The notes under the pieces are model-generated. The model saw only the letters and a program-made list of their open reading frames with translations, was not told where the DNA came from and did not search any database. This document shows positions 32,124 to 41,288 of a stretch of DNA of 44,093 nucleotides, piece after piece (the first letter of the stretch is position 1; every line of letters starts with the position of its first letter). Made by a program: the position numbers and the translations under genes. Source of the stretch: Claveliimonas acetigenes. Its GTDB lineage: Bacteria; Bacillota; Clostridia; Lachnospirales; Lachnospiraceae. Location: the NCBI RefSeq assembly GCF_025567385.1, contig NZ_JAOQJU010000028.1, positions 1 through 44,093 of the forward strand, written 5' to 3'.

Positions 32124-33260
32124 ATGAAAGTCGTAATTGCAATGGATTCATTTAAAGGAAGTTTAAGTTCTATAAATGCAGGAAATGCAGCAAAAGCAGG
32201 GATTGAACGGGTATGTAATGCTGAAATCATCGTAAAGCCTCTTGCTGACGGAGGCGAAGGGACAACTGATGCGCTGATAGAAGGTCTCGGCGGTGAATAT
32301 GTGACTTTAAGCGTTACCGGGCCGCTCGGTGAAAAAACGACAGCAAAATATGGTATACTCAGCGACAAAAAAACTGCCGTTATGGAGATTGCAGAAGCCG
32401 CTGGCATCGTACTTGCCAAGCGTCAGGGACTAAATCCTTTGAAAGCGACTACTTACGGCGTCGGTGAAATGATATTGGACGGCATATGCCGTGGATGCCG
32501 GGAATTTATCATTGGAATCGGGGGGAGCGCTACAAGCGAAGGCGGTGTCGGAATGCTTCAGGCATTGGGCTATGAGATTCTGGATGATAAAGGCTTTCCC
32601 ATAAAGCCCGGACTTCAGAATCTGGAAAAAATCGCTTCCATCAACAGCAAAAATGTACCAAAGGAGCTTTCGCAGTGTCACTTCCGCATTGCCTGTGATG
32701 TCACGAACCCTTTGTGCGGTGAACAGGGCGCTGTCTATGTATACGGTCCGCAAAAGGGAATCTTTGAAGAAGAGCTTCCGTTTTTTGATGAGAAAATAAA
32801 GTATTTTGCAGATAAAACATTAGAATACACCGGCCGCGATTGCCGGATGACAAAAGGTGCTGGAGCCGCCGGCGGTCTCGGATTTGCCTTTTTAAGTTAT
32901 CTGCCGAATGTAGAACTCCAATCCGGCATTCATATTGTTCTTGAAGCTGTAGGACTGGAGCAGGACATTAGAGACGCAGATTGGGTTCTTACCGGAGAGG
33001 GCAGCCTGGATTCTCAGACTGCCATGGGGAAAGCTCCCGTGGGCGTAGCCAGGCTTGCGAAGAAATACGGTGTGAAAGTACTGGCTTTTGCCGGTGGGAT
33101 AGAAAAGGATGCCGTGGAATGCAACACCGCCGGAATTGACGCTTTCTTCCCTATTGTCCGTGGCATAACCACACTGGAAAAGGCGATGGAGCCTTCCAAC
33201 GCAAGTGAAAATATGGCTCTTGCCACTGAACAGGTCTTCCGTCTGATAACCCTTTTGTAA
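32124..33260 (+). CDS. Glycerate kinase
   Basis: This 378-residue enzyme phosphorylates glycerate, feeding it into glycolysis. It belongs to the GarK/GlxK family: MKVVIAMDSFKGSLSS at the N-terminus, KPLADGGEGTTDAL, the nucleotide-binding GIGGSATSEGGVGMLQALG (about residues 131-149), and TGEGSLDSQTAMGKAP later. I start at ATG 32124 after TGGAGTGGAAT; the frame could extend 16 codons upstream but lacks a binding site there. It stands alone on the plus strand and ends in a bidirectional terminator. Confidence 0.93.
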   Translation: MKVVIAMDSFKGSLSSINAGNAAKAGIERVCNAEIIVKPLADGGEGTTDALIEGLGGEYVTLSVTGPLGEKTTAKYGILSDKKTAVMEIAEAAGIVLAKRQGLNPLKATTYGVGEMILDGICRGCREFIIGIGGSATSEGGVGMLQALGYEILDDKGFPIKPGLQNLEKIASINSKNVPKELSQCHFRIACDVTNPLCGEQGAVYVYGPQKGIFEEELPFFDEKIKYFADKTLEYTGRDCRMTKGAGAAGGLGFAFLSYLPNVELQSGIHIVLEAVGLEQDIRDADWVLTGEGSLDSQTAMGKAPVGVARLAKKYGVKVLAFAGGIEKDAVECNTAGIDAFFPIVRGITTLEKAMEPSNASENMALATEQVFRLITLL

Positions 33261-33272
33261 ACCGAAATTAAA

Positions 33273-33305
33273 AAGAGGGCAGCTATACATTTCAAGCGCC
33301 CTCTT
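33273..33305. terminator. Bidirectional terminator between glycerate kinase and the lipoprotein gene
   Basis: AAGAGGGC (33273-33280) pairs with GCCCTCTT (33298-33305). An A-tract before and T-rich sequence after let it serve both converging genes. Confidence 0.75.
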
Positions 33306-33316
33306 AACAGTTTCTT

Positions 33317-34123
33317 TTACAATCCTAAATCCTCCGGGTTAAGGCAGCCCTCGGAGCTCTGTTCCGGCACCGTTTCCTGTCCTGCCGGATCTGACGGCTC
33401 CGTATAAACCGGTTCTGAATAGCTTTCTCCTGAATAACTTCCGTCTGAAGAACCTGATGCGGACTGTTCCGTCTGCTGCTGTTGCTGTGCTGCCGCTTCT
33501 GCTGCTGCCTGTGCCTCTGCGGCTGCCTGTGCCTCTGCGGCCGCTTGTGCTTCCCTCTGTGCTTTTGCTCCCAACTCCTGCTCTTTTGTAGAAACAGAGT
33601 CTCCAGAAGTCTTACTTACATATTTTACAAAGCCGACCTCATCCTCATAACAAAGCTCCACTTCCTTTTCAACATCTTCAAATCCAAGCGAACTCAATTC
33701 GATGACTGTATTATCCGCCAGTGTTATCTGAACATTATACACAACATTAATTGCTACATCCGCTCCATCCTCTGCTATGGAAGTATCACCTGACGCGGCA
33801 TCTTCCGGCGTATAGAACAACTCCGCCGTTTCATCCTTCTCCAAAATGTCACCACTCTTCATCATATTTGCCGGATACTCCGTCTTGTCAGATGTCTTGA
33901 TTGCAATACCAGTAATGTCCTGACCTGTACTGTTTTTTAAAAAAATGTCGTAGGCATCATCTGTCTTATTTCCGATAACCAGATATTCCTCTACTTCTTC
34001 CTCTTCTTCCTCCTGCATTTCTTTCTCTTCTGCGGTATCTTCTACTTCTTCCTTCTTACCACATCCTGCCAGCACAAAACACAGACAAAGTGCAAGCAGT
34101 AAATACTTCACTACTCTTTTCAT
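33317..34123 (-). CDS. Lipoprotein with acidic and Ala/Gln-rich repeat regions
   Basis: This 268-residue protein has a lipoprotein signal with lipobox LAGC (Cys21). A Glu-rich stretch (about 23-45) follows, then a compact domain (about 46-165) with LVIGNKTDDAYDIFLKNSTG. An Ala/Glu/Gln repeat region comes next (three copies of an AQAAAE unit, then five Gln), and the tail is rich in Ser, Glu and Pro. The repeat tract and tail look like a wall-spanning spacer. The gene closes the surface locus that contains the acyltransferase. I do not know its function. Confidence 0.75.
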   Translation of the reverse strand: MKRVVKYLLLALCLCFVLAGCGKKEEVEDTAEEKEMQEEEEEEVEEYLVIGNKTDDAYDIFLKNSTGQDITGIAIKTSDKTEYPANMMKSGDILEKDETAELFYTPEDAASGDTSIAEDGADVAINVVYNVQITLADNTVIELSSLGFEDVEKEVELCYEDEVGFVKYVSKTSGDSVSTKEQELGAKAQREAQAAAEAQAAAEAQAAAEAAAQQQQQTEQSASGSSDGSYSGESYSEPVYTEPSDPAGQETVPEQSSEGCLNPEDLGL

Positions 34124-34136
34124 TACTTTTTCCTCC

Positions 34137-35534
34137 TTAATTCCATATTATATCTTTAGAAACTACAATTGTATTTTGCTTTTCATTTTGTACAATGACA
34201 CTGATATGTATATCTCCCGCCGGAACAGAACCTCCCTTTAAATAAAGCTGATACCCGTTTCCGTCACCGTCATCTGTCACGGTATAGAACGCCTGATAAG
34301 TCCTCGAATCCATTGAGGCGTTATCTCTTACAGATACAAAGATTTCAGTTCCGGTCTCCATATATCTTTCATCAATCTTTCCCTTCACCGTCAGATAAGA
34401 TCCTTGCTTCTCCGTTTCCAATGTAGAGCCTGTCTCTGCTTCCGGCGCTAAAACCGGCGCTGTCATAGGACCCTCCATAATCGGCGCCTCCTCTGCAAAT
34501 GCAGAAATTTTACGCTCCACACGTTCCACGATCACATAATCCGGGTGATATTCCTCCACCTGTGTCAGATTATAGGGAACCAGCCGGGAAAAATATCCCC
34601 GTCCTACTTCGTCTGCCATAAACGGCAGAAGACTTTCTCCAAAAGAATCCCGGAACATAAGGAGTGTTCCTTCCTTTCCCGGATTCTGCGTCTCAATCCA
34701 GTCGTCCATATTGTCTGTCACATCATTGACATACGTATAACCAGACTCTTTGTCGTAAATATAGTCTTCCTCCGGCTCAGCCGCCAGTGGATAAAGCATC
34801 TCATCAATATCGCCGATATGCGTCTTTTCTAACTCATACGGCACATTCAGGTATGTCTCGTGCTCCTTCTCCATCTGATCCATAAGCGCATTATACGCAA
34901 GAACCGCACCCTGATTATTCCAGTGGGAATCCCTCTTAAAATACAACATTTCATCCTGCCCGGCAAACAATTGATAAAGATTAACGTAGGAGATACCTGC
35001 CTCCGACATTTTCTCAGTCAAATGTTTTAGGTTACTGTCAGTACCTTTCCGGTAATAATAAGGCATGTTCTTATTATACAAACTATTTTTATTCGGTGCA
35101 ACCGTAAGAATGAACCTGCTCCCACAGCTCTCCACATAATCCTGCATCAGTTTCAGATTGTGGACGACGGCATACAGCTCGCGCTCACTTAACAACTCTG
35201 TTCCACAATAGTCATCCAGTGTCCCGCTATAATACAGCCAGTCATCCGTCCCGACTACTACCTGGTCTGTGGCGCTGCTTTTTAAGACCTTTCCCCTGAG
35301 CAATGCATTTGCCGTGACAAAATACTGCCGAAAGGCAAAATGGTCCTCAAAATACTCTCCCATCTCTGAAAGATACGCTTCGTTCCACTTTCCATCTTCT
35401 GTCAGAGCAGGCCAACTGGCAAGCTCCGTATTCTCTGTCGTCTCATTGGTCGCCCAGAATGACATCCCGGCAAATGGCACTAGCAAAAGAGCAAAGACAA
35501 GTATGATAAAAATTTTATATCCCGTATTCTTCAT
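34137..35534 (-). CDS. AlgX/AlgJ-like surface polysaccharide acetylation protein
   Basis: This 465-residue protein has a single N-terminal membrane helix (about residues 5-27) and an extracellular SGNH-like domain of the AlgX/AlgJ type. VVVGTDDWLYYSG, LTVAPNKNSLY, KRDSHWNNQGAVLAYNAL and MFRDSFGESLLPFM carry the family's Asp-x-His and Ser motifs. About residues 365-465 form an extra C-terminal domain. With the MBOAT protein next to it, it likely transfers acetyl groups to a cell-wall or capsule polymer outside the membrane. It is transcribed with its neighbours, 14 bases from each. Confidence 0.85.
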   Translation of the reverse strand: MKNTGYKIFIILVFALLLVPFAGMSFWATNETTENTELASWPALTEDGKWNEAYLSEMGEYFEDHFAFRQYFVTANALLRGKVLKSSATDQVVVGTDDWLYYSGTLDDYCGTELLSERELYAVVHNLKLMQDYVESCGSRFILTVAPNKNSLYNKNMPYYYRKGTDSNLKHLTEKMSEAGISYVNLYQLFAGQDEMLYFKRDSHWNNQGAVLAYNALMDQMEKEHETYLNVPYELEKTHIGDIDEMLYPLAAEPEEDYIYDKESGYTYVNDVTDNMDDWIETQNPGKEGTLLMFRDSFGESLLPFMADEVGRGYFSRLVPYNLTQVEEYHPDYVIVERVERKISAFAEEAPIMEGPMTAPVLAPEAETGSTLETEKQGSYLTVKGKIDERYMETGTEIFVSVRDNASMDSRTYQAFYTVTDDGDGNGYQLYLKGGSVPAGDIHISVIVQNEKQNTIVVSKDIIWN

Positions 35535-35548
35535 ACTTTTTCCTCCCT

Positions 35549-36955
35549 CTAAAATCTGAAATAAATAAATGGATTATATGTACCGCTTGACAGGCTTAAT
35601 ATGCACAGCACAAGGAGAAACAGGCTCATCAGATAACCGATTGGCTCCATAACCTTTCTACACGGCTGTATTGTTTCGCCCCATTCTCTTACCCATTTTA
35701 AAACCGGCATACATGCGATAACAGCGATTATGACTGTCAGAATAAACAACGGCGTCATCTGCTGTAAGACCAGATTCATCTGCGAAGCCTGGAAGCTCCA
35801 TCCGGCGAACATCTTTCCCGTCATCTGGATCCCCTGGGCAAATGTATCTGCGCGGAACATGACAAATCCAACAGTCACAACCAGCAATGTATAGACATGC
35901 CTAAGCAGTCTGGGCAGCTTCTTAACCGGAATCACCTCTTCCAAAAGCATAAACATTCCATGCCACAATCCCCATATAACAAAGGTCCAGTCTGCTCCGT
36001 GCCACAATCCTGTGGAAAAAAATACGATCAGCTTATTTACACAGGTCCGCACTTTTCCCTTCCGGTTCCCGCCAAGTGGAATATACAGATATTCTTTAAA
36101 CCATGTCGACAAGGAGATGTGCCACCTTCTCCAGAACTCCTGAATGCTCTGCGAAATGTATGGGTAGCGGAAATTTTCCTGGAACGTAAATCCGAATATC
36201 CGACCCATACCAATCGCCATATCACTGTATCCGCTGAAATCAAAATAGATCTGGAACAGATAGGCGATGGCTGCCGTCCACGCAGATAAAATGTTCATCT
36301 CACCCATCGGTGCGGCAAATAAAGCATCTGCGGTTACCGCCATTACATTGGAAATCAACACTTTTTTGGCAAGTCCCAGTATGAATCTGCGCATCCCTGC
36401 CGCAATCTCACCGGAATCCGTCTTGCGGCTGCGAATCTGTTCCTGAATGTCGTGATATTTTACGATCGGTCCCGCAATCAGTTGTGGAAAGAAGGAGATA
36501 TAGAGCATCACATGGAACAGATTCTTCTCGGCTTCCACATCTCTCCTGTACACATCAATCACGTATGACAATGCCTGAAATGTAAAAAAAGAAATTCCTA
36601 TCGGCAACGCCAAATTAGCCATAGGAATTGAACTATGGCTAATTTGGTTCACTGTCTTCAGAACCATATCCAGATATTTAAATACAAAAAGCAGTGCCAG
36701 ATTGACGCACACAGCCAATCCAACTATCATTCTGCGCAGTCTTTCATTTTCTGAATCCAGCAGTCTCCCGAACAGATAATTCATGACAATACTGAATATC
36801 ATCAGCAGTACGTATTTCGGCTCGCCATATGCATAAAACAACAGACTCGCAATGATTAACAGTCCGTTTTTTACAGGTATAGACGGCAAAACACTATACA
36901 AAAGGAAGACTACCGGAAGGAAGACGCATAAAAATGTCATTGAACTGAAAACCAT
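35549..36955 (-). CDS. MBOAT O-acyltransferase (AlgI/PatA/DltB-like)
   Basis: This 468-residue membrane protein has about ten to twelve hydrophobic segments and the MBOAT hallmark: RRWHISLSTWFKEYLYIPLGGN in the middle and the catalytic His in GLWHGADWTFVIWG. It passes acyl groups across the membrane to the AlgX-like partner. I take ATG 36955, with AGGTGG five bases upstream; a GTG three codons earlier is less likely. The pair is a standard O-acetylation module of Gram-positive surface glycans. Confidence 0.93.
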   Translation of the reverse strand: MVFSSMTFLCVFLPVVFLLYSVLPSIPVKNGLLIIASLLFYAYGEPKYVLLMIFSIVMNYLFGRLLDSENERLRRMIVGLAVCVNLALLFVFKYLDMVLKTVNQISHSSIPMANLALPIGISFFTFQALSYVIDVYRRDVEAEKNLFHVMLYISFFPQLIAGPIVKYHDIQEQIRSRKTDSGEIAAGMRRFILGLAKKVLISNVMAVTADALFAAPMGEMNILSAWTAAIAYLFQIYFDFSGYSDMAIGMGRIFGFTFQENFRYPYISQSIQEFWRRWHISLSTWFKEYLYIPLGGNRKGKVRTCVNKLIVFFSTGLWHGADWTFVIWGLWHGMFMLLEEVIPVKKLPRLLRHVYTLLVVTVGFVMFRADTFAQGIQMTGKMFAGWSFQASQMNLVLQQMTPLFILTVIIAVIACMPVLKWVREWGETIQPCRKVMEPIGYLMSLFLLVLCILSLSSGTYNPFIYFRF

Positions 36956-36967
36956 ATCGCCCACCTA

Positions 36968-38533
36968 TTACCATTCATATTGCATAACCGGGCTGTTCAC
37001 CGGCTGCATATAGAAATTATATCTTCCGATGTCCCTTGTTGATTCCGGGTCACAGATATAAGAAGCACCATCCAGATTGATGATCACCCATCCGTGCAGA
37101 TTATATCCACCGCTTCTTAATTTCACACGCCCCTGAATAAACTCTGCATCATATCCCAGTCCTTTTGCCAAGTAATAAAATGCTGCGGCAAAACAATAGC
37201 AATTACCCTCGCCCAAATCAAATGCCTGAAGCGCATACCACTCTGCACTGGTATACCCTGCCGGCGGCTCAAGCGGATTCGGAAGCCTTTTATAGCTTAC
37301 ATTATTCACAACCCACATATAGCAGGAATACAAATCTCTTCCCACCTGGTTATATACATTATTCACATGATTTACCACGCGGATCTGTCCGATAGAACCA
37401 TCCACCTGTACATTCGCACTTCCTACATACAGACGAACGCCGTTACTTAACATGACGTACATATCCGCATAATAGATTCCAAAATGAATCCCATGATACA
37501 GAACGCCGCCTCCGGTTCCGTAGGAGCCGTCCGGTTGTTTTTCCAACGTATACCAACCTGCATCTTCATTCACGCCATAACACCATACTCTCGCCTGAAC
37601 CTTCTGAATATCCATAGATGCCTTCACACCCTCCGCTTTTATCCAGAAAATCCCTTCTTCCACACTTGTCTGCGTGATACTAACTCTCTGACAGCTGGCA
37701 GACATGTCCACATCCTTAAGTTCTCCCGGCATAAACTTTTCACAAAAACGCTGAACCATCGTCGCACAGACTGCCCGGTTCGTAGTTCCCTGCGGATTTA
37801 AGGTTCCGTTATCCCCGGTAATAATCTCTGCACAGACCGCCCATTCCATCGCATCCTGCGCAAATCCACTAACCAAAGCAGCATCCGGATATTTGTCAAG
37901 TTCCGACAACTCCGCCGCAATTATCTCAGACTCCTCGGCATTTGTCTCCTCAGTTTCAATTATTTCAGGATCTGTCACTTCAGATTCTTCGCCCTCAGAA
38001 TCTGGTTCCCCGGGAATCGTATCGTCAGTTTCCGAGTCTATAAAACCTTTATATTCTGCATAGCGGTACAGCATTGTTGCCATCTGTTCTCTGGTAATCA
38101 TATCGTCAGGTCCGAAGTTTCCTTCCTCATATCCCGTAATTACCGCCACTTCATCCTGACTCGCCCATAATACTGGTTTTGTATAAAACATGCCGTCCGG
38201 CACGTCCGGGAAAACAGCGCTGTAGCTTACATCCGGTGAACCTGCGATACGGTACAGAACCGTCGCAAATTGTGCTCTGCACAATTCTTCTCCCGGAGCA
38301 AACAGATTCTCGCCTTTTCCTGTCATAATCCCTTTGTTCAAAACATAACCAACATATGACTCATACCAATCCCCGGTATTGACATCGTCAAATATAGTTC
38401 CACTCAAGCCGGATAACTCAATTACTTCATCCGCATTCTGCACTTCATCTGCAAAGGCAGCCGTCCCCGGCACCATAAAAGTCATGCTGACAGACAAAAC
38501 AAGGGCCATTAATCTTTTTATCTGCTTCTTCAT
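36968..38533 (-). CDS. SLH-domain protein with transglutaminase-like domain
   Basis: This 521-residue secreted protein has a signal peptide (about 1-29) and three S-layer homology repeats (about 45-100, 105-160 and 215-270) that bind pyruvylated wall polymer. A very acidic linker lies between the second and third repeats. A GBS Bsp-like region follows (about 285-375), then a C-terminal transglutaminase-like domain with Cys in GEGNCYCFAAAF, His in LHGWVII and Asp in YICDPES. It is anchored to the same surface glycan that the downstream acylation genes may modify. The substrate, peptide crosslinking or hydrolysis, cannot be told from sequence. Confidence 0.88.
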   Translation of the reverse strand: MKKQIKRLMALVLSVSMTFMVPGTAAFADEVQNADEVIELSGLSGTIFDDVNTGDWYESYVGYVLNKGIMTGKGENLFAPGEELCRAQFATVLYRIAGSPDVSYSAVFPDVPDGMFYTKPVLWASQDEVAVITGYEEGNFGPDDMITREQMATMLYRYAEYKGFIDSETDDTIPGEPDSEGEESEVTDPEIIETEETNAEESEIIAAELSELDKYPDAALVSGFAQDAMEWAVCAEIITGDNGTLNPQGTTNRAVCATMVQRFCEKFMPGELKDVDMSASCQRVSITQTSVEEGIFWIKAEGVKASMDIQKVQARVWCYGVNEDAGWYTLEKQPDGSYGTGGGVLYHGIHFGIYYADMYVMLSNGVRLYVGSANVQVDGSIGQIRVVNHVNNVYNQVGRDLYSCYMWVVNNVSYKRLPNPLEPPAGYTSAEWYALQAFDLGEGNCYCFAAAFYYLAKGLGYDAEFIQGRVKLRSGGYNLHGWVIINLDGASYICDPESTRDIGRYNFYMQPVNSPVMQYEW

Positions 38534-38621
38534 CTTGCGTTCCCTCCTGTTATTCTCTCACATTTATACATTAATAACGCAAAAACCTGTGTCTACTATC
38601 ACAAAATGAACAATTAACACC

Positions 38622-38655
38622 GGGGGAATGGAAAGAAATCTCTATCCAATCCCCC
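38622..38655 (-). terminator. Hairpin across the stop codon of the sodium-dependent transporter
   Basis: GGGGGAATGGA and TCCAATCCCCC (one mismatch) form an 11-bp stem whose loop holds the stop codon. The T content after it is modest, so termination is probable but not certain. Confidence 0.45.
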
Positions 38656-39982
38656 CGAAAAATATCCCCAACACATATACCACAAGAGTAATGCCTACAA
38701 ATATGTATTTTGTTACAGGCTCAAACCACCTGCCAAGCGGCTTCTTCGCTCCCATCTCCACCTGGCTTCTGGCATATCCTTTCGGACATACCCAGAAAAA
38801 CATAATTCCTGCAAGCAGCGCTCCCAGCGGAATGATATAAATGGACACCACATCCATCCAGGCACCGACTGAGTCTCCGCTTTCAATGAAAACACCTATT
38901 ACCGCAGATACCAGCGCAATGACGCCTACCGCCGCTTTTCTTGATAACCGGAACTGTTCCTGCAGCGCTTCAATCGGCGTCTCAAAGAGATTCATCAAGG
39001 ACGTAATTGCGGCAAAAAGCACCGCCACAAAAAATATAACCGCAAAGAGTCCACCAAAAGGCATCTGCTGGAATACTGCCGGAAGTGTAATAAACATCAG
39101 CGGCGGACCGCTGGCAACATCCAGTCCAAACGCAAACACCGCCGGAATCACTACAATCCCTGCAAGCAGAGCCGCACAGGTATCGAAGAATGCAACATTC
39201 TTCGCACACCCTACAATATCAATATCTTTTTTCAGATAGCTTCCATATACCAATGTTCCTGAGCCCGCCAATGACAGAGAGAAGAATGCCTGTCCCAACG
39301 CATACACCCAGGTCTTTATATCTCCAAGCTTCTCCCATTCCGGGACAAAGAGATATCGATAGCCGTCTGACGCTCCCGGAAGCGTTGCCACCCGAATCAT
39401 CAAAATAATGAAAAATATAAAAAACACGGGCATCATAATTTTATTCATTTTTTCAATGCCTTTGGTTACTCCCAGCACCATAATCAGAAAAGTCAGCGCT
39501 AACCCCAAAAGCTGCCAGCCTACGCTGCCAAAGTCAACCGCCAGCTCGCCAAAATAAGCGCCCATATCCTCTACCTTCGTCAGGCTTCCCGCAACCGCAC
39601 TGCACAGATATTTTAAAAACCATCCTACGACTACAGAATAACCAATCGCGATTCCCAGCGAACCGATAACCGGAATCATTCCAATTACTTTTCCGCAGGT
39701 TTTTGCCTTTTCTCCAAAGCGCATCTCCATAGCCTTTGAAAAAGCTCCGATAGGCCCCGCCTTCACGCCGCGCCCAAATGCCATCTCGCCAATCACGCCG
39801 GAAAATCCCAAAAGGATTACGAAAATAAAATAGGGAATCAAAAACGCCGCTCCACCAAACTTACCGGTCCGGTAAGGGAACATCCATATATTGCCCATCC
39901 CCACTGCCGAACCGATGCATGCCACAATGAATCCTAAACGAGTGCGGAATTCATCTCTTCCTTTTTCCTTACTTGTCCCCAT
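38642..39982 (-). CDS. Sodium-dependent amino acid transporter (NSS family)
   Basis: This 446-residue protein has about eleven or twelve membrane segments and the NSS/SNF signature FIVACIGSAVGMGNIWMFPY near the N-terminus. Unwound helix motifs such as GQAFFSLSLAGSGTLVYGSY follow. Relatives such as LeuT and MhsT take up amino acids with sodium. I chose ATG 39982 after AAGGAAACGGACG; a longer frame upstream lies within the lipoprotein gene and lacks a binding site. It overlaps the end of the trigger-factor-like gene by 14 bases, so the two are co-translated. Confidence 0.92.
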   Translation of the reverse strand: MGTSKEKGRDEFRTRLGFIVACIGSAVGMGNIWMFPYRTGKFGGAAFLIPYFIFVILLGFSGVIGEMAFGRGVKAGPIGAFSKAMEMRFGEKAKTCGKVIGMIPVIGSLGIAIGYSVVVGWFLKYLCSAVAGSLTKVEDMGAYFGELAVDFGSVGWQLLGLALTFLIMVLGVTKGIEKMNKIMMPVFFIFFIILMIRVATLPGASDGYRYLFVPEWEKLGDIKTWVYALGQAFFSLSLAGSGTLVYGSYLKKDIDIVGCAKNVAFFDTCAALLAGIVVIPAVFAFGLDVASGPPLMFITLPAVFQQMPFGGLFAVIFFVAVLFAAITSLMNLFETPIEALQEQFRLSRKAAVGVIALVSAVIGVFIESGDSVGAWMDVVSIYIIPLGALLAGIMFFWVCPKGYARSQVEMGAKKPLGRWFEPVTKYIFVGITLVVYVLGIFFGGIG

Positions 39983-41033
39983 CGTCCGTTTCCTTCTGTA
40001 CGCAGTTTTCAGCAAGCCATTCCTGTACAATCGGCTGCAAAACAAGCTGTTTTAATGTCTCTTCGCCCGCTACTTCTTTTAGATCATCCACATCTTCATA
40101 ACCATAATCTTCTGCCAGTTTTTCAAATTCTTTCTCATATTCCTCATCTGTCAGCGTAAGACCTTCCTTCTCCGCAATAACTTCCGCTACCTGGGATTGC
40201 TTGATATTATCCTTGGCCGCCTCTTTTGCTTCCTCCTCAAATTCATCCACCGTCATCTCCGTATAAAGCTGGATGAATTCATCGTATTCCATGTTGTAAT
40301 AGGACGCCATCTCCTGATATTGCTCCAGATAAGTATTATAAATCCGGTCTACTTCACCATCCGGGTATCCTTTTACTTCTGCTTTCTCTAAAACTGCCTC
40401 CCACACAGCGCTGTTCAGTTCAGAATCGTAATTCTCCTGCGCAGTCTCTTCCAGGTTCTTTCTTACCTCTTCCCTGTATTCTTCCACTGTTTCAGACTCT
40501 TCAGATACCGTCTTAACAAAATCGTCCGTCAATTCAGGAAGTTCCGGCTCCGTAAGTGCATTCACCGTAATCGTAAAGACAACATCCTTGCCCGCAAGAT
40601 CTGTATTCTGGTAATCATCCGGGAATTTTCCATTCCAGTCAAAGGTCTCTCCCACATTATGTCCCACAATACTATCCTCAAAACCGTCAATAAAAGAGCC
40701 GGATCCCAATTCCAACGGATAATTGTCCGCAGAGCCGCCGTCAAACTCCTGCCCGTCAACCTTTCCTACATAATTAATATCTGCGGTATCGCCTAACTGT
40801 GCTGCCCTGCCTGTTACTTCCTTATCCGTTGCATTCTCTTCCAGCACAGAATTAATCTCATTCTCTACATCTTCATCACTTATGTCTGTATCAACATCTA
40901 CCTTGTCAATCTCAATCCCTTTATATCCTGACACACTAACATAATCATTCTCTGCCGTGTCAGAAGAGCATCCGCTTAAAGCTCCCGCTATCATACATAT
41001 TCCTGTTACTGCTACTATTAATTTCTTCTTCAT
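39969..41033 (-). CDS. Trigger-factor-like peptidyl-prolyl isomerase lipoprotein
   Basis: This 354-residue protein has a lipoprotein signal with lipobox LSGC, then a trigger-factor N-terminal-like stretch. A FKBP-type isomerase domain (about 75-165: LGDTADINYVGKVDG, ELGSGSFIDGFEDSIVGHN) and a long helical trigger-factor C-terminal chaperone domain follow. Unlike true trigger factor it is exported, so it likely folds proteins at the membrane surface, much as PrsA does. Start ATG 41033 follows GAGAGGTGCGAT. It precedes the sodium-dependent transporter with an overlap, an odd pairing. Confidence 0.9.
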   Translation of the reverse strand: MKKKLIVAVTGICMIAGALSGCSSDTAENDYVSVSGYKGIEIDKVDVDTDISDEDVENEINSVLEENATDKEVTGRAAQLGDTADINYVGKVDGQEFDGGSADNYPLELGSGSFIDGFEDSIVGHNVGETFDWNGKFPDDYQNTDLAGKDVVFTITVNALTEPELPELTDDFVKTVSEESETVEEYREEVRKNLEETAQENYDSELNSAVWEAVLEKAEVKGYPDGEVDRIYNTYLEQYQEMASYYNMEYDEFIQLYTEMTVDEFEEEAKEAAKDNIKQSQVAEVIAEKEGLTLTDEEYEKEFEKLAEDYGYEDVDDLKEVAGEETLKQLVLQPIVQEWLAENCVQKETDDGDK

Positions 41034-41122
41034 ATCGCACCTCTCATATTTTTTCAACTCATTTTGTTATAACACATATTCCGCCCAAATAAAACCTTTT
41101 TCGCAAGATTTCTTTATAAATA

Positions 41123-41288
41123 AGTAACAGTTCAGCCCGCACCATTCGCAAAACGCATCTACGATGCTTCTCCGCTGCTATGCAGCTATTTTTGCTCATA
41201 AAATGGCGCTCCGCTCATAAGCCGGATCGTGTGTTCATTCATGCAAGCATGATTCACCCACAATCCGACTTATGGCTGAACTGTTACT
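41123..41288. repeat. 166-bp element with 15-bp perfect terminal inverted repeats
   Basis: AGTAACAGTTCAGCC (41123-41137) returns as its exact complement at 41274-41288. Just inside the right arm, ATCCGACTTAT (41263-41273) pairs with ATAAGCCGGAT (41217-41227). Three perfect 5-bp hairpins lie inside, at 41155-41167, 41174-41186 and 41240-41251. No ORF is convincing. The right arm overlaps the cls stop codon. It could be a MITE-like repeat or a folded 3' UTR. Confidence 0.65.

Noticed and set aside
33481..33560. Simple microsatellite of GCC/GCT triplets
   Set aside because: It is in codon phase and encodes the Ala/Gln-rich tract of the lipoprotein, so it needs no separate explanation.
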